A DNA stretch of 64,000 bases from Burkholderia ambifaria AMMD (GTDB taxonomy: Bacteria > Pseudomonadota > Gammaproteobacteria > Burkholderiales > Burkholderiaceae): contig NC_008391.1 of assembly GCF_000203915.1 (NCBI RefSeq), forward strand, positions 1,674,001 through 1,738,000. Reading direction: 5' to 3'. The position numbers were made by a program, and so were the translations under genes. Under the pieces are notes generated by a model. That model saw only the letters and a list, made by a program, of their open reading frames with translations. It was not told the origin of the DNA and made no database searches. Positions within the stretch are counted from its first letter, which is position 1. Every line of letters starts with the position of its first letter. Positions 1 through 8,250 of this stretch are shown here, piece after piece.

Positions 1-91
1 GCGGATGCGTCCACAGCCCGTGGTTGATGTGTCCGACGCAGTTCATGTTGAACGCGTTGAGCAGGATCTTCTTGCGGTTCGGCGTCGTCAT
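1..91 (-). CDS. FMN-dependent LLM-class monooxygenase, N-terminal fragment (NtaA/SnaA/DszA type)
   Basis: Only the first 30 codons lie in the window; the gene runs off the left edge. The translation begins MTTPNRKKILLNAFNMNCVG and continues with a short His- and Trp-containing stretch. This is the usual N-terminus of the NtaA/SnaA/DszA family of reduced-flavin monooxygenases, which often act on organosulfur compounds or aminopolycarboxylates. A strong ribosome site (GGAGGG) lies 5 bases before the ATG. Only 10 bases separate it from the stop of the MetQ-like gene, so the two are almost certainly co-transcribed. That pairing suggests uptake and oxidation of a sulfur-containing substrate (inference). 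Confidence 0.75.
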   Translation of the reverse strand, partial: MTTPNRKKILLNAFNMNCVGHINHGLWTHP

Positions 92-101
92 GTTCCCTCC
101 G

Positions 102-962
102 TCACCACGCGATCGCGTAAAGCGAGCCGAACGCGTTGTCGAGCGCACGGCGCACCGCCGGCGAGTGCTGGTAGATCGCGATGAACTTGCGGATGCGCGG
201 ATCGTTCACGCTCTCGGGCCGCACGACCCACTGGATCGCGAAGTTCTTGTTCTCGGTGCCGTCGAACAGCAGTGCGCTGTTCGGGTCGGTCGTGCCGGCG
301 AGCTTGATGAAGCTCGGGTAGCCCTGCGCGAGGTCGACGTCGTCGAGCGAGCGCGCGAGCTGCGAAGCCTCGAGCGCGATGATCTTCAGGTGCTTCGGGT
401 TGGACACGATGTCGTGCGTCGTCGCCCGGTAGTCGCTGCCCGGCTTCAGCGTGATGAGGCCAGCGCGCTGCAGCAGCAACAGACCGCGCCCGCCGTTGAC
501 CGGATCGTTCGCGATCGCGACGCGCGCGCCGTCCTTCAGCTCGGCGAAGCTTTTCACCTTCTTCGAATAGAGGCCGATCTTCATGATCGTGCCGGGCGCG
601 ATCGACACGAAGTTGTAGCCGCCCTGCTTCTTCGCGTTCTCGAGAAACGGGATGTGCTGGAAGTAGTTGACGTCGATGTCCTTGTTCGCGAGCGCCGCGT
701 TCGGCGTATTCCAGTCGGTGAACTCGACGATCCGCACGTCGAGGCCCTGCTCCTTCGCCTCCTTCGCGGCGATCTTCAGCGCTTCGATCTGCGGGCTCGT
801 CGAGATGCCGACCTTCAGCGGCGCGGTGTCGGCGCGCGCGCCGCCCGGCAGCGCGACGGCGAGCCACGCGGCGAGCAGCGCGGCCGCCGTCAGGCGAGCC
901 GGCAGGATGAGCCGTGCGAGGCGGACGGCGCACGAGCGGGCGGATAAAACGGCATGCGGCAT
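102..962 (-). CDS. MetQ/NlpA-family ABC transporter substrate-binding protein
   Basis: 286 aa periplasmic binding protein of the NlpA/MetQ family (D-methionine and related ligands). The N-terminus has basic residues and a long Ala/Leu-rich hydrophobic stretch ending in an ARA-D signal-peptidase I site. No lipobox cysteine is present, so it is probably soluble rather than a lipoprotein. The mature part carries family-typical patches: VGISTSPQIEALKIA near its start, NTPNAALANKDIDVNYFQH, then a SNPKHLKIIALEASQLARSL region (split here to keep quotes short). The ATG at 962 was chosen because translation from it begins the signal peptide directly; upstream in-frame codons are unlike the family. No permease or ATPase partner is in the window. 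The next gene is a flavin monooxygenase, which hints at a sulfur-compound substrate. Confidence 0.85.
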   Translation of the reverse strand: MPHAVLSARSCAVRLARLILPARLTAAALLAAWLAVALPGGARADTAPLKVGISTSPQIEALKIAAKEAKEQGLDVRIVEFTDWNTPNAALANKDIDVNYFQHIPFLENAKKQGGYNFVSIAPGTIMKIGLYSKKVKSFAELKDGARVAIANDPVNGGRGLLLLQRAGLITLKPGSDYRATTHDIVSNPKHLKIIALEASQLARSLDDVDLAQGYPSFIKLAGTTDPNSALLFDGTENKNFAIQWVVRPESVNDPRIRKFIAIYQHSPAVRRALDNAFGSLYAIAW

Positions 963-1172
963 GGGAACCACTCTCCTGTCCAAGGACGGTATCGACGGAT
1001 GAGCGACGCCGCGGCGAACGCGCGAGCGTTCTCCGGACAGTCGTCGCATCGGAAAAGGATCAGCCGATGATAGAGAGCGGCAGGAAGGCGGTCTACGAAG
1101 CGATTGTGCGAAGAAAATCGCGCGCGGCGATATGGCGCGCGATCGCGGTCGGCCCGGCGCCCGGCCGGCCGA

Positions 1173-1219
1173 CAGGCCGAAATCTCGGCCTGCCCGCCGG
1201 ACGAATTCCGAAATCTCGG
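1173..1219. promoter_or_regulatory. Two upstream activator dyads for the sigma-54 promoter
   Basis: Site 1 (1173-1192) is a perfect 8-bp inverted repeat, CAGGCCGA and TCGGCCTG, around AATC. Site 2 (1208-1219) repeats the same core, CCGAAATCTCGG. Their centres are 31 bp apart, about three helical turns, so both would lie on one DNA face. They sit about 90-130 bp upstream of the -24/-12 promoter, the usual place for enhancer sites. The DctD-type activator encoded downstream is the obvious candidate binder (inference). The rest of 963-1304 shows no gene. Confidence 0.6.
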
Positions 1220-1303
1220 CCGGCCAAGGCGGCCACCCTTTCCGCAGACGAAACAAATCCCTTATAAATCAATGCATTAAAAATATTCAGGCAGGCCGAA
1301 ATT

Positions 1304-1321
1304 CTGGCACGGGGGTTGCGT
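1304..1321 (+). promoter_or_regulatory. Sigma-54 (-24/-12) promoter
   Basis: TGGCACG (1305-1311), four G, then TTGCG (1316-1320). The GG at -24 and the GC at -12 are exactly 12 bp apart and the match to the TGGCACG-N4-TTGCW consensus is nearly perfect. Transcription should start near 1331, about 50 bases before the transporter start codon. The sigma-54 activator at 4777-6138 fits this promoter. Confidence 0.85.
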
Positions 1322-1380
1322 AATAGACGGCACACGATGCCGCGAAGCGATGCAGGCATCCCACAATCAGGAGACACGTC

Positions 1381-2751
1381 TTGCAGACCTCTATCCATAC
1401 CCCGTCCCACCCGGAACCGATTGCCGAAGCCAGCGCCGGCGCCGCCACGCGCACACGCTTCTGGCCGGAAGGCTGGTGGAAGCTGATGGAAATCCGCATC
1501 GGCATCATCCCGCTGCCGGTGTACGTGATCCTGTTCGCGCTGATCGTCGGTTTCTCGGTCACGGGCAAGGTGCCGGGCGAGATCTCGATGGCGATCGCCG
1601 TGCTCGCGTTCTTCGGCTTCACGTGCGCGGAACTCGGCAAGCGCCTGCCGCTCTTGCGCAACATCGGCGCGGCCGCGATCTTCGCGACCTTCGTGCCGTC
1701 GGCGCTCACCTACTATCACGTGCTGCCGAAGCCGGTGCTGAACCTGACGGTCGAGTTCACGAAGTCGACCAACTTCCTGTACCTCTTCATCGCGTCGATC
1801 ATCGTCGGCAGCATTCTGAGCATGGACCGGCGCGTGCTGATCCAGGGCTTCGTGAAGATCTTCATCCCGCTCGCCGCCGGTTCGGTCGCGGCCGCGATCG
1901 TCGGCACCGCGGTCGGCACCGCGCTCGGCCTCGGCGCGCGCCACACGCTGCTGTACATCGTCGTGCCGATCATGGCGGGCGGTGTCGGCGAAGGCGCGAT
2001 TCCGCTGTCGATCGGCTATTCGGAACTGATGCACCTGCCGCAGGGCGAGATGTTCGCGATGGTGCTGCCGCCGGTGATGCTCGGCAGCCTGACCGCGATC
2101 ATCCTGTCGGGCGCGCTCGACATGCTCGGCAAGCGCCTGCCGCACCTGACCGGCAACGGTCGTCTGCAGGTCGGCGAAAGCGACGACCTGGCGCCGCAAA
2201 ACGAAGAGATTCGCGGTCACGTCGACGTCACGCACATCGCGGGCGCCGGCATCACGGCGATCACGCTGTATCTCGTGGGCCTGATGGCGCACAAGCTGTT
2301 CGGCCTGCCCGCGCCGGTCGCGATGCTGTTCCTCGCGGTGCTGGTGAAGCTGGCGCGCGCGGTGTCGCCGCCGCTGCAGGAAGGCGCGTTCGTCGTCTAC
2401 AAGTTCTTCTCGACCGCCGTCACGTATCCGCTGCTGTTCGCGATCGGCGTCGCGATGACGCCGTGGGACAAGCTGACCGCCGCCTTCACGGTCGTCAACG
2501 TCGTCACGATCGTGTCGACCGTCGCGACGCTGATGGGCACCGGTTTCGTGGTCGGCCGCCTGCTGAAGATGTACCCTATCGACACCGCAATCGTGAACGC
2601 CTGCCACAGCGGACAAGGCGGCACCGGCGACGTCGCGATCCTGACCGCCGCGAACCGGATGCAGCTGATGCCGTTCGCGCAGATCGCGACGCGCATTGGC
2701 GGCGCAATCGTCGTCACGGTGACGCTGATCCTGGTCGCGCACTTCGGATAA
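1381..2751 (+). CDS. 2-hydroxycarboxylate transporter (CitS/MaeN family)
   Basis: 456 aa integral membrane symporter of the 2HCT family (citrate, malate, lactate; Na+ or H+ coupled). The usual family length is about 440-450 aa. About a dozen hydrophobic helices are visible, and the re-entrant loop signature GGVGEGAIPLS lies near residue 200. The second conserved loop lies near residue 405 (CHSGQGGTGDVAIL). The start is taken as TTG because AGGAGA lies 6 bases upstream and no in-frame ATG fits better. It is driven by a sigma-54 promoter and followed by a DctB/DctD-like pair, so it is probably induced by its own C4/C6 hydroxy-acid substrate. Which acid is carried cannot be told from sequence. 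Confidence 0.9.
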   Translation: MQTSIHTPSHPEPIAEASAGAATRTRFWPEGWWKLMEIRIGIIPLPVYVILFALIVGFSVTGKVPGEISMAIAVLAFFGFTCAELGKRLPLLRNIGAAAIFATFVPSALTYYHVLPKPVLNLTVEFTKSTNFLYLFIASIIVGSILSMDRRVLIQGFVKIFIPLAAGSVAAAIVGTAVGTALGLGARHTLLYIVVPIMAGGVGEGAIPLSIGYSELMHLPQGEMFAMVLPPVMLGSLTAIILSGALDMLGKRLPHLTGNGRLQVGESDDLAPQNEEIRGHVDVTHIAGAGITAITLYLVGLMAHKLFGLPAPVAMLFLAVLVKLARAVSPPLQEGAFVVYKFFSTAVTYPLLFAIGVAMTPWDKLTAAFTVVNVVTIVSTVATLMGTGFVVGRLLKMYPIDTAIVNACHSGQGGTGDVAILTAANRMQLMPFAQIATRIGGAIVVTVTLILVAHFG

Positions 2752-2830
2752 TGCACGGCCGCGCGCACCGTCGCGCAGGCTGCTTCGCACGCGCCGCCGC
2801 CGGCCCTGCCGGCGCGCGGCGCGCGTCATT

Positions 2831-2872
2831 GCGGAGGGCCGGTTGCGGAGGGCCGGTTGCAGGTGACCGGTT
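2831..2872. repeat. Three tandem 14-bp repeats before the sensor kinase
   Basis: Two exact copies of GCGGAGGGCCGGTT (2831-2844, 2845-2858) are followed by a third with four differences, GCAGGTGACCGGTT (2859-2872). The array ends 10 bases before the kinase ATG and contains Shine-Dalgarno-like GGAGG cores, so copy number could affect translation (inference). Confidence 0.7.
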
Positions 2873-2882
2873 GCAGGCTTCG

Positions 2883-4787
2883 ATGAGGGCGAACGTGCAG
2901 AAGAGCTTCAAGGGAATCCCGTGGTGGGGCTGGGCGTCCGCCGTCGTGCTGTATGTCGGCGTGGCGGGCGCGGCCGTCGATTTCGCGTGGGAACGTGCGA
3001 TCGACGCGCTGGAGGAAACCGGCGCGCACCGGCTCGACCTGTATGCGTCGAGCCTGAAGAGCGAACTCGGCCGCTTCGAGATCCTGCCCGGCCTGGTCGC
3101 CCGCCAGGACGGCGTGCGCGCGCTGCTGAAGGCCGCGCCGCAAGACCGGCCCGCGCTCGCCCACACGGTGAACACGTACCTCGAAGCCGTGAACCGCGAC
3201 GCGGGCAGCGGCGCGGTCGACGTGATCGACCTGCGCGGCGAAGTGATCGCCGCGAGCAACTGGAACGAGACGATCAGCTTCGTCGGCACGAACGTGTCGT
3301 ACCGGCCGTACTTCAAGGACGCCCTCGCGCACGGCAGCGGCCGCTTCTTCGGGATCGGCACCAACACCGGCGTGCCGGGTGTCTACTTCGCGAGCGCGGT
3401 GCGCGACGACGGCGTGCCGATCGGCGCGGCGGCCGTGAAGATCAGCGTCGACCCGCTCGAATCCGCGTGGCGCGCGCCGGGCGTCGCGGCGATGGTGGTC
3501 GACGGCAACGGCGTGATCGTGATCTCGACCGAGCCGGCGTGGAAATTCACCGCGCTGCGCCCGATCACCGCGCAGCAGCAGCGCGACATCCAGGCGTCGC
3601 GGCAATACGCGGGCCGCACGGTCGACGTGCTGCCGTACCGCCACATCGGCGACCGCAGCGCCGCCGCGTGGTTCGGCACGTTTCCCGATCCGCGTCGCGC
3701 CGGCCGCAACACGCGCTATCTCGTGATGTCGCGCCCCGCGCCGCAGGCCGGCGATTCGCTGATGGTGCTGCTGGACATCGCGAGCGCGCGGCGTCAGCAG
3801 GAGACCGCGTTCGTGTTCGTCACCGGCGCGTTCCTGATCGCCGCGCTGCTGGCCGGCTACGCGATCCAGCGCCGTCGGGCGATCGTCGCGCGGCTGAACG
3901 CGCAGGACGCGCTGCGCCGCGCGAACGACCGGCTCGAGCTGACCGTCGCGCAGCGCACCGCCGCGCTGACGGCCGCGAACGAGCGGATGCAGCGCGAGAT
4001 CGTCGAACGCGAGCGCACCGAGCAGCGGCTGCGCGATTCGCAGCAGGAAGTCGTGCATGCGGGCAAGCTCGCGGTGCTCGGGCAGATGGCCGCCGGCCTC
4101 ACGCACGAGCTGAACCAGCCGCTCGTCGCGATCCGAACGCTGTGCGACAACGCGCGCACGTTCTTCGAGCGCGGCCAGCCGGCGCCGGCATACGCGAATC
4201 TCGAACGGATCGGCAAGCTGGTCGACAGCATGGCGGTGCTCACCGGCGAGCTGAAGACCTTCGCGCGCAAGCCCGACGTCGAGCGCGTCGCCGTGTCGCT
4301 GACCGAGGCCGTCGCGCATGCACGGTTCATCTACGATGCGCGGATCCGCGACGAAGGCGTGCAGCTCGACGTGAACATCGCGCCGGGCACGACGGTGTCC
4401 GCCGAATCGAGCCAGCTGCAGCAGGTGATCGTGAACCTGCTCGGCAACGCGCTCGATGCGGTGCACGATGCGCCCGTGCGGCGGATCGTCATCGAAGCCG
4501 CCAAAGTGGACGATGCGAACGATGCGGACGAAGCCGGCCGCGTGCGCTTGACCGTCTCCGACAGCGGCGCCGGCATCGCGCCCGACGTGCTGCCGCACCT
4601 GTTCGAGCCGTTCGTCACCACCAAGCCGCGCGGCCAGGGCCTCGGGCTCGGCCTCGCGATCACGTCGCGCATCGTCGAGGCGTTCGGCGCGAAGATCGCC
4701 GCGACGAACCGCGACGCGGGCGGCGCGCAGTTCACCATCGAATTCGCGGCGGCGACGCCGCAGCAAAGGACAGAGCATGGAAGATGA
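2883..4787 (+). CDS. DctB-type sensor histidine kinase
   Basis: 634 aa membrane histidine kinase resembling C4-dicarboxylate sensor DctB. Helix 1 lies at about residues 13-33. A periplasmic double-Cache-like sensor follows to about 290, then helix 2 (FVFVTGAFLIAALLAGYAI) and a coiled coil. The HisKA domain has phospho-acceptor His in GLTHELNQPL, a typical DctB-type H box. The HATPase domain has an N box (LLGNALDAV) and G boxes (DSGAGI, GQGLGLGLAI). The ATG at 2883 precedes helix 1 with a short cytoplasmic head; an in-frame GTG 4 codons later is possible. It overlaps the next gene by 11 bases, so the pair is translationally coupled. Position next to the 2HCT gene suggests it senses that transporter's substrate. 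Confidence 0.9.
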   Translation: MRANVQKSFKGIPWWGWASAVVLYVGVAGAAVDFAWERAIDALEETGAHRLDLYASSLKSELGRFEILPGLVARQDGVRALLKAAPQDRPALAHTVNTYLEAVNRDAGSGAVDVIDLRGEVIAASNWNETISFVGTNVSYRPYFKDALAHGSGRFFGIGTNTGVPGVYFASAVRDDGVPIGAAAVKISVDPLESAWRAPGVAAMVVDGNGVIVISTEPAWKFTALRPITAQQQRDIQASRQYAGRTVDVLPYRHIGDRSAAAWFGTFPDPRRAGRNTRYLVMSRPAPQAGDSLMVLLDIASARRQQETAFVFVTGAFLIAALLAGYAIQRRRAIVARLNAQDALRRANDRLELTVAQRTAALTAANERMQREIVERERTEQRLRDSQQEVVHAGKLAVLGQMAAGLTHELNQPLVAIRTLCDNARTFFERGQPAPAYANLERIGKLVDSMAVLTGELKTFARKPDVERVAVSLTEAVAHARFIYDARIRDEGVQLDVNIAPGTTVSAESSQLQQVIVNLLGNALDAVHDAPVRRIVIEAAKVDDANDADEAGRVRLTVSDSGAGIAPDVLPHLFEPFVTTKPRGQGLGLGLAITSRIVEAFGAKIAATNRDAGGAQFTIEFAAATPQQRTEHGR

Positions 4788-6138
4788 GATTCGCGTGCTG
4801 GTCGTCGAGGACGATGAAAACGTCCGGATCGGCGTCGAGCAGGCCGTCGCGCTCGCCGGGTTCCCGGTCGACGCGTTCGCGTCGGGCGCCGACGCGCTCG
4901 CGCACGTCGCGCCCGGCGCGCCCATCGTGATCGTGTCGGACGTGCGGATGCCCGGCATCGACGGGCTGCAGCTGCTCGAGCGCGTGGTGGCCGTCGATGC
5001 GCAGATCCCGGTCGTGCTGATCAGCGGCCACGCCGACATTTCGACGGCCGTCGGCGCGATGCACGACGGCGCGTACGACTTCATCGAGAAGCCGTTCTCG
5101 TCGGACGTGATCGCCGGCCGCGTCGCGCGCGCGGTCGAGAAGCGCCGGCTCACGCTGGAGGTGCAGGGGCTGCGCGCGGCGCTCAACAACTGGCAGGGCA
5201 TCGAGGCGTTCGTGCTCGGCAAGTCGCCCGCGATGGCCGACGTGCGCAAGAAGATCCTGCGCCTCGCCGATACGTCGGTGTCGGTGCTGATCACCGGCGA
5301 GACGGGCACCGGCAAGGAACTGATCGCGCGCAGCCTGCACGACTTCGGCAGCCGGCGCGACGCGCATTTCGTCGCGCTGAACTGCGGCGGCCTGCCCGAA
5401 CAGATTTTCGAGAGCGAGCTGTTCGGCCATGAGGCCGGCGCATTCACCGGCGCGATCAAGAAGCGCATCGGCAAGATCGAATGGGCGCACGGCGGCACGC
5501 TGTTCCTCGACGAGATCGAGACGATGCCGATTCCGCTGCAGATCAAGATGCTGCGCGTGCTGCAGGAGCGCGTGGTCGAACGGCTCGGCGCGAACGAGCT
5601 GATTCCGGTCGACTGCCGCGTCGTCGCCGCGTCGAAGGCCGATCTCGCCGAGCTCGCGGCCGACGGACGCTTCCGCGCGGACTTGCTGTATCGGCTCAAC
5701 GTCGCGCAGATCGAGCTGCCGCCGCTGCGCGAACGGCGCGAGGACGTGCCGCTGCTGTTCGAGCATTTCGTGCTCGCGGCCGCGCGTCGCTTCGGGCAGC
5801 CGGCGCCCGTCGTCACGGCTGCGCAGGTGTCCGAACTGATGACGCATGCGTGGCCCGGCAACGTCCGCGAACTGCAGAACGTGGCCGATCGCTTCGTGCT
5901 CGGCCTGACCGGCGACAGCCTGCTGTCGTCCGGCAGCGCGCCCACGGCGGGCGGCACGCTCGCGGAGCAGCTCGCGTATTTCGAGCGGATGCTGATCGAG
6001 GACATGCTCCGGCGTCACAACGGCAACGTTGCGGACGCAAGCGTTGCACTCGGCATGCCGAAGAAGACGCTTTATCACAAGCTGCGCAACCTGCGGATTC
6101 CCGCGCGCGGCGACGCGGCGGCCGACGGCGGCGAATGA
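4777..6138 (+). CDS. DctD-type sigma-54-dependent response regulator
   Basis: 453 aa NtrC-family activator. The receiver domain has phospho-acceptor D55 in VIVSDVRMPG. The AAA+ domain has Walker A GETGTGKE (about residue 173), the sigma-54-contacting loop GAFTGA, and Walker B GGTLFLDEIE. A Fis-type helix-turn-helix closes the protein (GNVADASVALGMPKKTLYHK). Its length matches DctD. It is coupled to the kinase gene and is the likely activator of the sigma-54 promoter at 1304-1321 through the dyads at 1173-1219. Confidence 0.92.
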   Translation: MEDEIRVLVVEDDENVRIGVEQAVALAGFPVDAFASGADALAHVAPGAPIVIVSDVRMPGIDGLQLLERVVAVDAQIPVVLISGHADISTAVGAMHDGAYDFIEKPFSSDVIAGRVARAVEKRRLTLEVQGLRAALNNWQGIEAFVLGKSPAMADVRKKILRLADTSVSVLITGETGTGKELIARSLHDFGSRRDAHFVALNCGGLPEQIFESELFGHEAGAFTGAIKKRIGKIEWAHGGTLFLDEIETMPIPLQIKMLRVLQERVVERLGANELIPVDCRVVAASKADLAELAADGRFRADLLYRLNVAQIELPPLRERREDVPLLFEHFVLAAARRFGQPAPVVTAAQVSELMTHAWPGNVRELQNVADRFVLGLTGDSLLSSGSAPTAGGTLAEQLAYFERMLIEDMLRRHNGNVADASVALGMPKKTLYHKLRNLRIPARGDAAADGGE

Positions 6139-6163
6139 CGCGAACGAGGATACGCACAACGGC

Positions 6164-6505
6164 ATGGATTGCATCGACATCTCCGAACGCGGCCGCCTCA
6201 TTGGCCAACCCCGCGGCCACCTGATCCGCGGCATCACCCGCGCGCAGAAAACCTTCCGCCCGAGCGACTGGCCCGAACGGCTCGCGGGCGTCATCACGCT
6301 GTTCGTCGGCGAACGGCGGCCCGGCTATCCGTGCGCGCTGTCGCGGCTCGCGATGCCGGTCGTCGACGGCGGCGCCAAATGCCTGTTCGTGTCGGACGAA
6401 TTGCGCACCGTCTGTGCCGATGCATTCGACTTCGCGATGCAGTTCGCCGCCGACAACGATCTGCCCGTCGAGCTTCAGACCGCGCCCGCGCTGGCGGTGC
6501 AGTGA
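6164..6505 (+). CDS. DUF3579 family protein
   Basis: 113 aa soluble protein with the look of the small betaproteobacterial DUF3579 family, of unknown function. The conserved-looking core is IRGITRAQKTFRPSDWPERL followed by a Gly/Tyr-rich stretch. The ATG at 6164 lies 25 bases after the regulator's stop; an upstream in-frame start would overlap that gene and adds unlikely residues. It may be read through from the two-component operon and is followed directly by a terminator. Confidence 0.7.
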   Translation: MDCIDISERGRLIGQPRGHLIRGITRAQKTFRPSDWPERLAGVITLFVGERRPGYPCALSRLAMPVVDGGAKCLFVSDELRTVCADAFDFAMQFAADNDLPVELQTAPALAVQ

Positions 6506-6511
6506 TCTTGG

Positions 6512-6540
6512 GGCCGCGTTCGGCGGCCTTTCCCCTTTTT
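6512..6540 (+). terminator. Rho-independent terminator
   Basis: GGCCGC (6512-6517) pairs with GCGGCC (6523-6528) across a short loop, followed by TTTCCCCTTTTT. It closes the transporter/two-component/DUF3579 transcription unit. Confidence 0.7.
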
Positions 6541-6766
6541 CCTTCTGCCCCTCCGATGCGCGTGTGCGCAGGCGTTCGCACGCGCGTTCGGCGGCGAAAC
6601 GAATCGTCAGATGATTGAAGGCTTCGATACATCCCCACGCTGCGACAAGGGTTTTCAGCCGAGCCATCAATAAAATTGATCGTCGCGATGAAAATTATGC
6701 GTTTTCCTTGCAGGTCGCCGTGATGCATAGTTGCGTCGTGTTGACGCACCTTTGAGTCTTTCAGCC

Positions 6767-7618
6767 ATGAACATGCGAATCGAGCCGTCGGTGCTCGCGA
6801 ACCCGGACCTGCAATTTGCGACGCTTTCGTCGGGCATCAGCCTGCCGTATGTCGAGCGGGGCAGCGGCGCGCCGATGGTGTTCGTGCACGGATCGTTGTG
6901 CGACTACCGCTACTGGGATCCGCAACTCGCATCGCTGTCGGCACATTACCGCTGCATCGCGCCGAGCCTGAGCCACTACTGGCCGGCCGTCGAAGCGGGC
7001 ATCCAGGACGAGTTCAGCTGGCAGAACCACGTCGACGAGCTCGCCGAATTCATCGACGCACTCGATCTCGGCCCCGTGCATCTCGTCGGGCATTCGCGTG
7101 GCGGCAGCGTCGCGTTCAACGTCGCGCGCCAGCACCCGCACCTCGTCGAGTCGCTGACGCTCGCCGATCCGGGCGGTCCGCTGCAACAGCCGGGCGTGCG
7201 CGAAGCCGCGCTGCCGGCCGCCGCGATCGCGCTGCGCACGAAGGCCGTGAACCTGATCGGTCAAGGTGAAGTGGAAGCCGGCCTCGAGATGTTCGTCGAC
7301 TCGGTGAGCCTGCCGGGCGCATGGAAGAAGAGCACGTCGCGCTTTCGCACGATGGCGATCGACAACGCGAGCACGCTGCCGAAGCAGCTGCGCGATCCGC
7401 TGCCCGCGTATTCGCAGCATGCGGCGTCGGATATCGCGTGCCGCACGCTGCTGATCGACGGTCAGCGCAGCCCGAAGATGTTCCGCAACAACGTCGACAC
7501 GCTGTCGCAGTGGATCGGCGATGCGCAACGGCAGACCGTCGCCGGTGCGTCGCACGGGATGAACGCGGCAAGCCCCGCGGTGTTCAACCGTTTCGTGCAC
7601 GAGTTCGTCGCCGCGTAA
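6767..7618 (+). CDS. Alpha/beta hydrolase
   Basis: 283 aa single-domain hydrolase. The oxyanion-hole motif is FVHGS near residue 41, the nucleophile elbow is GHSRGG, the acid is the Asp in LLIDGQRSP, and the His is in GASHGMN. The triad is therefore complete. No signal peptide is seen, so it is cytoplasmic. The ATG at 6767 places the first strand at the usual distance; a longer in-frame start at 6731 is possible. The substrate cannot be inferred. It stands alone with a terminator on each side. Confidence 0.8.
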   Translation: MNMRIEPSVLANPDLQFATLSSGISLPYVERGSGAPMVFVHGSLCDYRYWDPQLASLSAHYRCIAPSLSHYWPAVEAGIQDEFSWQNHVDELAEFIDALDLGPVHLVGHSRGGSVAFNVARQHPHLVESLTLADPGGPLQQPGVREAALPAAAIALRTKAVNLIGQGEVEAGLEMFVDSVSLPGAWKKSTSRFRTMAIDNASTLPKQLRDPLPAYSQHAASDIACRTLLIDGQRSPKMFRNNVDTLSQWIGDAQRQTVAGASHGMNAASPAVFNRFVHEFVAA

Positions 7619-7624
7619 CGCGCT

Positions 7625-7646
7625 CGGGCGGCATTCGTTCCGCCCG
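7625..7646 (+). terminator. Probable terminator hairpin
   Basis: CGGGCGG (7625-7631) pairs with CCGCCCG (7640-7646), followed by a pyrimidine-rich stretch. It lies between the hydrolase and the convergent PACE gene. Confidence 0.5.
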
Positions 7647-7711
7647 CAACTCCCCTTCTCTTTCGACGCGAATCGACGCGGCCCGCCCGCGTCGGTTCGT
7701 CATCCCATGCG

Positions 7712-8152
7712 TTACGCGATCGGTTCAGCCTTGCGCGTCACCGCATCCGGCAATCCGAACACGCTGTCGAACGACCAGTTGTACACGAACGTGAAGATCG
7801 GGAAGAACACGATCAGCACCGCGTCGTACAGGAACGCCTGCAGCAGCGACACGTCGAGCCACCACGCGATCAGCGGAATCAGGAACGTCACGAGCGCGAT
7901 CTGGAATCCGATCGCATGCACGATGCGCCGCCCGACGGTGCGCGTGGTTTCCGCACGCCGCCGCTCCCACGCCTCGAAGCCGAAGTTGTAGAGGAAATTG
8001 ACGGTGACGCCCGTCGTCGAGATCATCACGCCGAGCAGGCCGCTCGTCGTCGCGCTCGCGCCGCTCAGCATGCCGAGTACCGACGACGCGACGAGGATGC
8101 CGAGCACCTCGAACATCACGACGTAGACTATGCGTCTCTTCCATCCTTGCAT
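7712..8152 (-). CDS. PACE-family small multidrug/biocide efflux protein
   Basis: 146 aa membrane protein with four predicted helices arranged as two tandem bacterial transmembrane pair repeats, the pattern of the PACE family (AceI-like chlorhexidine efflux). Signature residues visible include RRIVYVVMFE at the start and VNFLYNFGFEAWERRR after helix 2, with NWSFD closing the second repeat. The ATG at 8152 has AAGGTG 7 bases upstream. A LysR gene is divergently transcribed 98 bp away, the usual arrangement for these pumps, so that regulator probably controls it. Confidence 0.88.
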   Translation of the reverse strand: MQGWKRRIVYVVMFEVLGILVASSVLGMLSGASATTSGLLGVMISTTGVTVNFLYNFGFEAWERRRAETTRTVGRRIVHAIGFQIALVTFLIPLIAWWLDVSLLQAFLYDAVLIVFFPIFTFVYNWSFDSVFGLPDAVTRKAEPIA

Positions 8153-8250
8153 CACTCATCACCTTCGTATCGAACCAGGTGGCGAGACTACAGCGGGCAC
8201 TTCGCCCGCAAAAGTCAGGTCCTTTCAATTTTTCTGACAGGAGGCCGCAC

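Noticed and set aside
2826..6005. 1059-codon minus-strand open frame opposite the DctB/DctD-type genes
   Set aside because: Antisense shadow of two genes with complete kinase and AAA+ motifs; its translation is Ser/Arg-rich and changes character midway.
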